From: JAOXRU01 sp965247735
GTDB lineage: Bacteria > Bacteroidota > Bacteroidia > Flavobacteriales > Flavobacteriaceae
Reading direction: 5' to 3'
Assembly (NCBI GenBank): GCA_965247735.1
Contig: CBDFHN010000002.1
Coordinates: 3,906,001 to 3,970,000 of the forward strand
DNA: 64,000 nucleotides
Shown in pieces: positions 52,877 to 60,992 of this stretch. The position numbers and the translations under genes are program-made. Under the pieces are notes generated by a model. The model was not told where the DNA came from and did no database searches. It worked only from the letters and a program-made list of their open reading frames with translations. How positions within the stretch are numbered: the stretch's first letter is position 1; each line of letters begins with the position of its first letter.

Positions 52877-53999
52877 TTTAAAAAAAACAGCAGATACTTC
52901 TGAAAAAAGAAGTAGTAATAAAAATATTTCGGAATTATTAAAAACGGAAATTACGCTTTTTGGTAATTTTTTTTCAAATAAGAAAAAGGAAGATTTTTAT
53001 ACAGAAATAAGTGTTTTGCTAAAAGCTGGCATAACATTAAAAGAAGCTGTTACGCTTATTGGTGAGAATCAAAAAAAAGAAAAGTTCACCATTTTTTTTA
53101 AAGAAATCACTGATGAATTAGTACAAGGAAATAGTTTTTCAGAAATAACAAATAAACGTGATGAGTTTTCTGATTATGAATATTATTCTCTTAAAATAGG
53201 AGAAGAAACAGGTGCTTTAGCTGCAATTGCGAAAGAGTTAGGTGTTTTTTATGCAAGAAAGAATGAACAAAAAAGAAACATAATTAGTGCGCTTACTTAT
53301 CCAGTAATAATTTTTTCTACTGCAATTTTAGTTGTTGTTTTTATGCTAAAAATGGTTGTACCTATGTTTCAAGATATTTTTAATCAGAATAAGGTTGAGC
53401 TTCCTGGTTTAACAAAATTTATCATATCAGCCGCTGATTTTATAGATAGTTATGGTCTTTTTGTGCTAGTTTTTTGTGCGGTACTTATAGCGGGTAGAGG
53501 TTTTTATGTAAAAAAACAATGGTATAAAAAGTATTCGCATTATGGTCTGTTGAGGGTTCCGGTATTAGGTAGTTTTGTAAGAACAGTGTATTTGGCACAG
53601 TTTACTCAAGCTATGTCACTGCTTGTCGCTTCAAAGGTTCCAGTATTGAAAAGTATTCAGTTGGTCAATAAAATGATTGATTTTTATCCACTTCAAGAAG
53701 TACTCAATAGAGTAGAGAAAAGTATTGTTAATGGGAAGACATTGTCAGAAAGTATAGGTAAATCTAAGGTTTTTGATTATAAATTTACATCCCTAATAAA
53801 AGTAGCTGAAGAAACCAATCAAACAGAATTTATATTCCAGCGTCTAAATATGCAGTATCATTCAGAAATACAGCAGAAATCAAAAATGTTGTCTGCAGTT
53901 TTAGAGCCATTAATAATTGTTTTTATAGGAGTATTGGTAGGTGTTATTTTGGTAGCAATGTATTTGCCAATGTTTAAATTGAGTAGTGTATTGGGATAG
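52866..53999 (+). CDS. inner-membrane platform protein, GspF/PilC-like
   Basis: 377 residues with duplicated GspF domains. The first has FYTEISVLLKAGITLKEAV and YYSLKIGEETGALAAIAKEL; the second has QFTQAMSLLVASKVPVLKSI and FTSLIKVAEETNQTEFIF. Three membrane helices (about 142-168, 190-212, 345-370) separate them. It interacts with the GspE-like ATPase. It is the last gene of the operon; no terminator hairpin was noticed in the 138 bp before ruvB. Confidence 0.9.
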   Translation: MAFDLKKTADTSEKRSSNKNISELLKTEITLFGNFFSNKKKEDFYTEISVLLKAGITLKEAVTLIGENQKKEKFTIFFKEITDELVQGNSFSEITNKRDEFSDYEYYSLKIGEETGALAAIAKELGVFYARKNEQKRNIISALTYPVIIFSTAILVVVFMLKMVVPMFQDIFNQNKVELPGLTKFIISAADFIDSYGLFVLVFCAVLIAGRGFYVKKQWYKKYSHYGLLRVPVLGSFVRTVYLAQFTQAMSLLVASKVPVLKSIQLVNKMIDFYPLQEVLNRVEKSIVNGKTLSESIGKSKVFDYKFTSLIKVAEETNQTEFIFQRLNMQYHSEIQQKSKMLSAVLEPLIIVFIGVLVGVILVAMYLPMFKLSSVLG

Positions 54000-54137
54000 G
54001 TTAAAACAACATGCACTAAAACCCAATCTAAACCAACATTATAATTACGCTCAGTTTCTGGATTTAACCATTCCTCTAAAAATTCTATTATCTTTGTAAA
54101 GCTAATGCTATAAATTGGCAATAACCAATAATTGATT

Positions 54138-55160
54138 ATGAACGAGAATTTGGATGCTACGGGAACTAATTTTTCTCCCGAAGAGGTTGATATTGAAAAA
54201 GCATTGCGTCCACTCTTGTTTGAGGACTTTGCAGGACAGGATCAGGTATTAGATAATTTAAAAATATTTGTTGAGGCTGCTAAACAAAGAGAAGAAGCGT
54301 TAGACCATGTTTTGTTTCATGGGCCTCCAGGATTAGGGAAAACTACGCTAGCTTATATTTTAGCAAACGAACTTGAAGTAGGTATTAAGGTTACTTCTGG
54401 CCCTGTTTTGGATAAACCAGGAGATTTAGCTGGATTATTAACAAATCTAGAAGAAAGAGATGTGCTTTTTATTGATGAAATTCATCGATTAAGCCCTATC
54501 GTAGAAGAATACTTGTATTCCGCTATGGAAGATTATAAGATTGATATTATGATCGAGAGTGGACCTAATGCCCGTACAGTTCAGATCAATCTTAATCCTT
54601 TTACTTTGGTAGGAGCAACAACACGATCTGGGTTGTTGACAGCGCCAATGCGAGCACGTTTTGGAATCAATAGCAGATTACAATATTATTCTACAGAATT
54701 ATTGGCAACTATAGTAGAACGAAGTGCTTATATTTTAAAAGTGCCAATTACCATGGAAGCAGCAATAGAAATTGCAGGGAGGAGTAGAGGTACGCCAAGA
54801 ATTTGTAATTCATTATTAAGACGTGTACGTGATTTTGCGCAAATAAAAGGAAATGGAAGTATAGATATTGCTATTGCCAAATATGCGCTAAAAGCTTTGA
54901 ATGTTGATGCACATGGCCTAGATGAAATGGATAATAAAATACTAACCACCATTATAGATAAATTTAAAGGTGGTCCTGTAGGGATTACTACAGTAGCAAC
55001 AGCAGTATCGGAAAGCCCAGAAACAATAGAAGAAGTATATGAACCTTTTTTGATTCAGCAAGGTTTTATCATAAGAACACCAAGAGGAAGAGAAGTAACG
55101 GAGGCAGCATATAAACATTTAGGAAGAGTAAAAGGGCCAACACAAGGCGGCTTATTTTAG
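54138..55160 (+). CDS. ruvB: Holliday junction branch migration ATPase RuvB
   Basis: 340 residues from the ATG at 54138; a TTG six bases upstream is in frame but unlikely. AAA+ motifs: Walker A GPPGLGKTTLAY, Walker B VLFIDEIHRLSPIVEE, sensor GATTRSGLLTAPMRARFG, and the C-terminal winged helix with GPVGITTVATAVSE. The C-terminal RTPRGREVTEAAYKHLG is diagnostic. RuvB drives branch migration of four-way junctions with RuvA. It is a housekeeping gene with no link to the island. Confidence 0.97.
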   Translation: MNENLDATGTNFSPEEVDIEKALRPLLFEDFAGQDQVLDNLKIFVEAAKQREEALDHVLFHGPPGLGKTTLAYILANELEVGIKVTSGPVLDKPGDLAGLLTNLEERDVLFIDEIHRLSPIVEEYLYSAMEDYKIDIMIESGPNARTVQINLNPFTLVGATTRSGLLTAPMRARFGINSRLQYYSTELLATIVERSAYILKVPITMEAAIEIAGRSRGTPRICNSLLRRVRDFAQIKGNGSIDIAIAKYALKALNVDAHGLDEMDNKILTTIIDKFKGGPVGITTVATAVSESPETIEEVYEPFLIQQGFIIRTPRGREVTEAAYKHLGRVKGPTQGGLF

Positions 55161-55304
55161 TCTCTTTCGAGTTTGTTTTTAGAGATTTACTTCGGCTAAG
55201 TTTTTTTGGTAAGAAGTGATATCTTTTGATGATTAATGGGAGAGATTAATTTGTTTTAGCTGTTTTAAGAATCTTTAAATATTTTGAATCATTGAATTTT
55301 TTAA

Positions 55305-56636
55305 ATGAAACAATATAACTATCCAAAAGCAATTCCGATTGCCAAATTATTGAAAATCTCTTCTAAATTTGCCAAAAATCCCATTCCATTTCAGAAGCAG
55401 TTTTTTGATGAATATGGAGATACCATAGCTATAAAAAAAATTGGAGGAAAACGCATTTTACTAACTAGAGATTTAGAGGTAGCAAAACATGTGTTGCAAA
55501 AAAAGCATAAAATTTATGATAAATCCGAAATTCAAAGCAAGCATTTAGCAAAGTATATTGGCTACGGTTTATTAACCTCTAATGGTTCGTACTGGAAGCA
55601 GCAACGACGATTGATACAACCTGCTTTTCATAAAGAAAAATTGAAGCGTCTAGTTGTAATTATCGACGCTAGTATCAAGAAGCAGTTGACAGATGTGAAA
55701 ACAGATGTGTATGTAGATGTGTATTCGATGATGAATCACCTTGCGTTTAAAGTAGTAGCGCAGTCTTTATTTCATTTTTCAATAGGAGAAGAAACAAGTA
55801 AAAGGTTGCAGCTTATTATTGAAGAATTACAGAAATTTGTGGTGTTAGAATTAAGAAAGCCTCATCTAGCATGGTATTTTAAATTAAGTGGAGCAATTAA
55901 ACACCATAAAAAACTAGCAGAAGAAAGTCGCGTTATTATTTTAAGTATCATAGAAGAAAGAAGAAACTCTAAGGAGAGTCATGACGATTTACTGGATATG
56001 TTACTGCAATCAACTTATGAGGACGGATCAGGCATGACAAACGAGCAACTAATAGATGAAATATTAATTCTGTTTGTTGCTGGGCATGAAACTACGGCAA
56101 ATTCGCTCACGTTTACATTGGGTTTGTTAGCAAAATATCCAGAAGAAGTGCAACATGTACGGAAAGAAACGAAAGGAATTACAGAACTGTCTGTTTTTGA
56201 GCAATTGGGACATTTGCAGCATACTAAACATTGTGTTGAAGAAAGTTTACGTTTGTATCCACCCGCTTGGATTACGGATAGGGTGAATACTGAAGATGAT
56301 CAGATTGGTGATTATAAGTTGAAAAAAGGAACTTTAATTGGGGTTTCTATATATGAATTGCATAGAAATATCAAATACTGGGAGAATCCAGATGCGTTTA
56401 TTCCAGCGCGGTTTAATGGATTCAAAGCCCAAAAAACACCAGAAGCATATATGCCATTTGGTGCTGGGCCAAGACTTTGTATTGGCAATAGTTTTGCGAT
56501 GTACGAAATGATGTTGACGATTCAGGAAATTGTTAAAAAGTTTGATTTGCAGTTGAGTCCCGATGGATTTTCGTATAATCCACTAATAACCTTAAGACCC
56601 GTTGGGGTAAAAGTGAAATTTACAAAATTAGGTTAA
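55305..56636 (+). CDS. cytochrome P450
   Basis: 443 residues without an N-terminal membrane anchor, so soluble. The I-helix oxygen-binding motif FVAGHETTANS, the ExxR motif in EESLRLYPP, and the heme loop FGAGPRLCIGNSFAMYE with the Cys ligand are all present. The family resembles bacterial P450s of the CYP102-heme-domain or CYP4-like group that hydroxylate fatty acids or isoprenoids, but the substrate is unknown. No ferredoxin or reductase partner is adjacent. It is convergent with the ABC genes across a terminator. Confidence 0.93.
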   Translation: MKQYNYPKAIPIAKLLKISSKFAKNPIPFQKQFFDEYGDTIAIKKIGGKRILLTRDLEVAKHVLQKKHKIYDKSEIQSKHLAKYIGYGLLTSNGSYWKQQRRLIQPAFHKEKLKRLVVIIDASIKKQLTDVKTDVYVDVYSMMNHLAFKVVAQSLFHFSIGEETSKRLQLIIEELQKFVVLELRKPHLAWYFKLSGAIKHHKKLAEESRVIILSIIEERRNSKESHDDLLDMLLQSTYEDGSGMTNEQLIDEILILFVAGHETTANSLTFTLGLLAKYPEEVQHVRKETKGITELSVFEQLGHLQHTKHCVEESLRLYPPAWITDRVNTEDDQIGDYKLKKGTLIGVSIYELHRNIKYWENPDAFIPARFNGFKAQKTPEAYMPFGAGPRLCIGNSFAMYEMMLTIQEIVKKFDLQLSPDGFSYNPLITLRPVGVKVKFTKLG

Positions 56637-56677
56637 TAATGAGCGGTATCCATATCAAATGATTACTAAAACAGAAT

Positions 56678-56714
56678 AAAAAAGGGAAGAAATTAATAGT
56701 TTCTTCCCTTTTTT
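56678..56714. terminator. bidirectional terminator between P450 and the ABC exporter genes
   Basis: A perfect 15-bp stem AAAAAAGGGAAGAAA/TTTCTTCCCTTTTTT encloses a seven-base loop between two convergent genes. The A and T runs let it work in both directions. Confidence 0.9.
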
Positions 56715-56732
56715 AACGTAATAAATTTGCTC

Positions 56733-57917
56733 TTATTTTAGAATCGCATTTTCATCAGAAAATCTTTTATAGCTAAAATAAATAGCTCCTAATGCAAAAG
56801 CAACTAGAGATATAAATATGGCGCTGTATTGAAGCATATTGATCGTGCCTGCCATAACCTCTTTTACACCAAGTCCAATATTTAGGACAGGTATAAATAC
56901 TGTGGTCCAGTTAAGTGTTATTCCAGGCATCATTGCTAATACCAATGGCATAATAATGAACATAATTATAGGAGTGGCTTTACTTTGTGCTTCTTTAAAA
57001 GATGTGGCACTTGCAACCAATGCAATTATTAATCCTGATAAAAATAAAGAGAAAGGAATTAATAAAAGCAGAATTAAACTCACCGATTGAAAGCTCAACA
57101 TTTCACTAATTACCGTTTTAAAAGAATCAGGAATATCATTTATAAGCTGAAGTCCAGCAACTAGTCCTAGTAAGTTTAGAATAGCAGGAATAAAACCTAA
57201 TAATGAAGCTACAACAGATTTTCCAAGTAAAATTTTAAATTTAGAGATTGGAAGAGAAAGTGTAGTTTCAATTGTTTTTCTTTCTTTTTCACCAGTAACC
57301 AAGTCAATTGCAGCGAGTAAACATCCTCCCCACATGGTTAATATAAAAAGATAGGGAATAAAGCCGCCAATACGTTTTCCGATCACCTCTTTTTGCTCGC
57401 CAACTTCAATATAGTTTTCTTTAAAAGGCGTCATTTTTTGAATTGGAATCTGAAGCAATGCAATTCGTTTTTCTTTAAGCTGAGTATTGTAGATTGTAAT
57501 CAGGTTGGCAACACGATCATTAACATTTTCTTTTGATCCGTTACGATAGATCTTAACTTCACTGGTAGCTAAGCTGTCCATTTGAGTATTCCAATCGTTT
57601 GGGAAAACAACCGCAATTTGTATGCTTTCTTCGTCAATTAAGGCTTTAAAATCATTAGCCTCACTATCAGTATAGGTAGTGATTTTGTTTAAAGTATCGT
57701 TATTAACCAGTTTTATAAAAGAATCAGGAGCATTAACTAATCCAATTTTTATTTCTTTTTCTTGTTCATTCTTTTGAACCATTTTGGTTATTTTAATAGC
57801 ACCAAACATGATGATAGGTACTAGTAAAGTAGGTAAAATGATAGAATTAATAATTGTTTTTTTATCTCTTAAAAGCTCGGTAAGCTCTTTCTTTATAATT
57901 ATAAATAAATCTCTCAT
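56733..57917 (-). CDS. ABC-2 type transporter permease (NatB-like)
   Basis: 394 residues. One N-terminal membrane helix (about 22-42), a long external domain (about 50-180) and then five to six helices, the ABC-2 layout of NatB-type Na+ or drug exporters. GEKERKTIETTLSLPISKFK is a well-known conserved stretch of this family. It starts two bases after the ATPase gene. Substrate is not determinable. Confidence 0.88.
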   Translation of the reverse strand: MRDLFIIIKKELTELLRDKKTIINSIILPTLLVPIIMFGAIKITKMVQKNEQEKEIKIGLVNAPDSFIKLVNNDTLNKITTYTDSEANDFKALIDEESIQIAVVFPNDWNTQMDSLATSEVKIYRNGSKENVNDRVANLITIYNTQLKEKRIALLQIPIQKMTPFKENYIEVGEQKEVIGKRIGGFIPYLFILTMWGGCLLAAIDLVTGEKERKTIETTLSLPISKFKILLGKSVVASLLGFIPAILNLLGLVAGLQLINDIPDSFKTVISEMLSFQSVSLILLLLIPFSLFLSGLIIALVASATSFKEAQSKATPIIMFIIMPLVLAMMPGITLNWTTVFIPVLNIGLGVKEVMAGTINMLQYSAIFISLVAFALGAIYFSYKRFSDENAILK

Positions 57918-57919
57918 TT

Positions 57920-58675
57920 TTAAGCTTCTTTTATACGATTAATAAATTCTTGAGTAAGATTTACTGCTTTCATTTCGTTTTTGAAATTTTCAAAAGTATT
58001 GTTGTAGATTATAGATCCGTTATTAATTATGGCAAGATCGTCGCATAATAAATCTACCTCACTCATAATATGTGAGGAAAAAATAACGGTTTTGTTGTTT
58101 TCTTTTGATTCTCTAATCAGGTCAATAATATTTACAGCAGTAATAACATCAAGTCCTGAGGTAGGCTCATCAAAAATTAATACTTCAGGATCATGAATAA
58201 GTGTTCTTGCAATAGATACTTTTTGTTTCATACCTGTACTCATTTGTCCAACACGTTTTTTTCTAAACTCGTTAATGCCTAGTTTTTCAAAGAGGTATTC
58301 TTTGCGTTCTTTGAGCTGTGTTTCTGGTATTCTGTATATTTTCCCAAAAAACTCAATCGTCTCATCAGGGTTTAAGCGTTCGTAAAGACCAGTAGAACCT
58401 GTTAAAAAACCAATTCTTTTTTTTACTTCATCTCCACTATTGCTAAGGTCAACATTATCTACAATTGCGGAGCCTGATGTTGGATTGATAATTCCAGCAA
58501 TCATTCTTAATGTAGTGGTCTTTCCAGCTCCATTAGGGCCTAAAAGAGAGAATATACGTCCTGGTTTACATTCAAAAGAAATATTATTTACGGCATTTAC
58601 CGTAGTTGATTGTTTCTTAAATCCTTTTTTGGTAGTAGAAGTAAAGGATTTGGTTAGATTTTTTATCTGTATCAT
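57920..58675 (-). CDS. ABC transporter ATP-binding protein (NatA-like)
   Basis: 251 residues. Walker A GPNGAGKTTTLR, signature MSTGMKQKVSIAR (a variant of LSGGQ), Walker B VLIFDEPTSGLD and the switch His in FSSHIMSE. It pairs with the permease downstream and is divergent from queG. It energises efflux by the NatB-like subunit. Confidence 0.92.
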   Translation of the reverse strand: MIQIKNLTKSFTSTTKKGFKKQSTTVNAVNNISFECKPGRIFSLLGPNGAGKTTTLRMIAGIINPTSGSAIVDNVDLSNSGDEVKKRIGFLTGSTGLYERLNPDETIEFFGKIYRIPETQLKERKEYLFEKLGINEFRKKRVGQMSTGMKQKVSIARTLIHDPEVLIFDEPTSGLDVITAVNIIDLIRESKENNKTVIFSSHIMSEVDLLCDDLAIINNGSIIYNNTFENFKNEMKAVNLTQEFINRIKEA

Positions 58676-58812
58676 ATTGTGTGTTAATTTGATATACTCT
58701 GTTAGTGTCTAGAATTCTAAAATGTTACATTATTTTTATAAAAAATGGAAGATGGCATGTTTTCAAAAGTATTTTCTAGGGATAATTGTATCTTGGCAGA
58801 GAGAAAAAAGTG

Positions 58813-59748
58813 ATGATTTCAAGAGAGAAATATAGTAGTATGATAAAAGAAGAGGCAAAACGTCTTGGGTTTTTATCTTGTGGTATTTCCAAAGCAGCAT
58901 TTTTAGAAGACGAAGCTCCTCGGTTAGAGACTTGGTTGGAAAAAAATATGCATGGCGAAATGCGTTATATGGAAAATCATTTCGATAAACGTTTAGATCC
59001 TACAAAATTGGTGGATAGTGCTAAGAGTGTAGTATCATTATCCTTGAATTATTTTCCATCTGAAGATCAAAATCCAGATGCTCCTAAGATTTCAAAGTAT
59101 GCCTACGGAATGGATTACCATTTTGTAATAAAAGATAAGCTAAAAGAATTGCTTTTTTTTATAGAAGAGCATATAGGAGAAGTTGGTGGTAGGGCATTTG
59201 TAGATTCTGCTCCAGTTCTGGATAAAGCTTGGGCAGCAAAATCTGGATTAGGCTGGGTCGGTAAAAATTCCAATTTAATAAGCAAACAAGTAGGATCCTT
59301 CTTTTTTATTGCGGAACTAATTTTAGATATCGATTTGGAATACGATGGTGTAGCTACAGATCATTGTGGTTCTTGTACCGCTTGTATAGATGCTTGTCCT
59401 ACAGAAGCAATTGTTGATCCCTATGTGGTAGATGGAAGCAAGTGTATTTCGTATTTTACTATAGAATTGAAAGAGGCGATACCAACACATATGCAAGGCA
59501 AGTTTGATGATTGGATGTTTGGTTGTGATATTTGCCAAGATGTTTGTCCGTGGAATAAGTTTTCGAAACCACATAATGAACCTTTGTTTAATCCAAATCC
59601 GGAACTACTAGCAATGTCAAAAAAAGATTGGAATGAAATTACTCAGGAGGTTTTTACTAAGGTCTTTTCGAAATCAGCAGTAAAGAGAACAAAATTTATT
59701 GGTCTACAGCGCAATATTAATTTTCTAAACAATGAAAAAATAAAATAG
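58813..59748 (+). CDS. queG: epoxyqueuosine reductase QueG
   Basis: 311 residues from the ATG at 58813, preferred because GAGAGAAAAAAG stands just before it; an in-frame TTG at 58786 is possible. Cobalamin-dependent iron-sulfur enzyme for the last step of queuosine tRNA modification. Two ferredoxin-type clusters are visible: CGSCTACIDACPTEAI and, later, CDICQDVCPWNKF. It converges on the LacI gene with only 37 bases between them. Confidence 0.95.
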   Translation: MISREKYSSMIKEEAKRLGFLSCGISKAAFLEDEAPRLETWLEKNMHGEMRYMENHFDKRLDPTKLVDSAKSVVSLSLNYFPSEDQNPDAPKISKYAYGMDYHFVIKDKLKELLFFIEEHIGEVGGRAFVDSAPVLDKAWAAKSGLGWVGKNSNLISKQVGSFFFIAELILDIDLEYDGVATDHCGSCTACIDACPTEAIVDPYVVDGSKCISYFTIELKEAIPTHMQGKFDDWMFGCDICQDVCPWNKFSKPHNEPLFNPNPELLAMSKKDWNEITQEVFTKVFSKSAVKRTKFIGLQRNINFLNNEKIK

Positions 59749-59785
59749 CCGTTCTCGTATTTTTGCTTTGAACAATTCAGTACAA

Positions 59786-60805
59786 TCAAGTAGATTCTCT
59801 TTTAATAATATAAGTTGGTAAAATAATATGTTTATGTTTAACAAGCGTATTGTTTTTAATATCATCAATTTCATTTAATAAAAGTTCAGCCGCTTTTGCT
59901 CCGATGTCATGGGCAGGTTGGTGTACTGTAGTCAAAGATGGGGTAACAACGGAAGACATAAACCAGTTGCTAAAACCACAAACAGCGATTTTTCCTGGAA
60001 CCGCAATTTTTTGCTCATTAAGATATTTAATGATTCCAATAGCTACTACATCGGTAACTGCAAATACTGCATCAATGTCCTTATGTTCTTGAATTAGTTT
60101 TTGCGCATTTTCATAACCATCATTGAAATCTTCATTATTATCGCAGGTATACACTAGCGAATCATCAAAAGGAATGTCAGCATTTAAGAGTGCTTTTTTA
60201 TAACCTTCAAATCGATCTCTAGAATTTTGAGGAGTACTGCCTCCTCTAAAATGTGCAATTCTTCGGTATCCTTTTTCAATAAGATGATTTACTGCTTCAT
60301 AAGCGGCTAACTTATCATCAATCCTAACTTTTGAACAGGAAAGAGAAGTTTCAATTTTATCAAATAAAACCAATGGTATGTCATTATTGATGATTTTTTT
60401 GAGGTGAACAATTTCTTTGGTTTGATTAGAAAGAGACATTAAAATACCATCAACTCTTTTGTTGATAAGCAAATTTACTTGTAGTTTTTCTAGCGATATA
60501 CGTTCATTAGATTGCAGAAGAATAACTAAATAGCCTTCTTTTTCTGCTTTTTCAATAATGCCATCAATTACTTTTGAAAAAAAATGATGAACCATTGTAG
60601 GAATAATTACCCCTATAGTTTTTGTTTCTTGCTTTCTAAGGTTTACTGCAATCTCATTGGGAGAATAATTCATCTTTCTAGCAGTAGAAATAACGAGGTT
60701 CTTAGTAGCTTTACTAATATCGGGGTAGTTGTTCAGCGCTTTAGAAACGGTGGTGATAGAAATTCCTAATTCTAATGCGATATCTTTTAAGGTTGTAGCT
60801 TCCAT
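59786..60805 (-). CDS. LacI-family transcriptional regulator
   Basis: 339 residues. The N-terminal HTH reads TLKDIALELGISITTVSKAL and a hinge follows (NYSPNEIAVNLR). The periplasmic-binding-like sugar domain contains TIGVIIPTMVHHFFSKVIDG and AVFAVTDVVAIGI. It is divergent from the TonB receptor, with two matching operators in the shared 187 bp. It presumably responds to the sugar imported by the neighbouring genes. Confidence 0.92.
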   Translation of the reverse strand: MEATTLKDIALELGISITTVSKALNNYPDISKATKNLVISTARKMNYSPNEIAVNLRKQETKTIGVIIPTMVHHFFSKVIDGIIEKAEKEGYLVILLQSNERISLEKLQVNLLINKRVDGILMSLSNQTKEIVHLKKIINNDIPLVLFDKIETSLSCSKVRIDDKLAAYEAVNHLIEKGYRRIAHFRGGSTPQNSRDRFEGYKKALLNADIPFDDSLVYTCDNNEDFNDGYENAQKLIQEHKDIDAVFAVTDVVAIGIIKYLNEQKIAVPGKIAVCGFSNWFMSSVVTPSLTTVHQPAHDIGAKAAELLLNEIDDIKNNTLVKHKHIILPTYIIKREST

Positions 60806-60869
60806 GACTAAATTTAAAATATACCCAATTTATGAATAATTGTGAAACTTTAATAATAAAAAGTAGTTA

Positions 60870-60904
60870 CTAAAACGGTTTAGTTCCCATCTAAAACGTT
60901 TTAG
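60870..60904. promoter_or_regulatory. tandem LacI-type operators
   Basis: CTAAAACGGTTTAG (60870-60883, one mismatch in symmetry) and CTAAAACGTTTTAG (60891-60904, a perfect palindrome) have centres 21 bp apart, on the same helical face. The central CG and A/T arms are typical of LacI-family sites. The adjacent divergent LacI gene is the natural binder. Confidence 0.85.
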
Positions 60905-60992
60905 TAAGATTAAAAATGAACGGTGATTTAAATTTTATAGTGATTTATTATCATCTTGCTTTAGAGTTTAACAAACCAAAGAGAATTATTAT

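Noticed and set aside
53858..54121. 87-codon minus-strand ORF between gspF and ruvB
   Set aside because: The first 40 residues look coding-like (IIEFLEEWLNPETERNYNVG), but the rest overlaps the end of the platform gene. It could be a gene remnant, but there is not enough to support a call.
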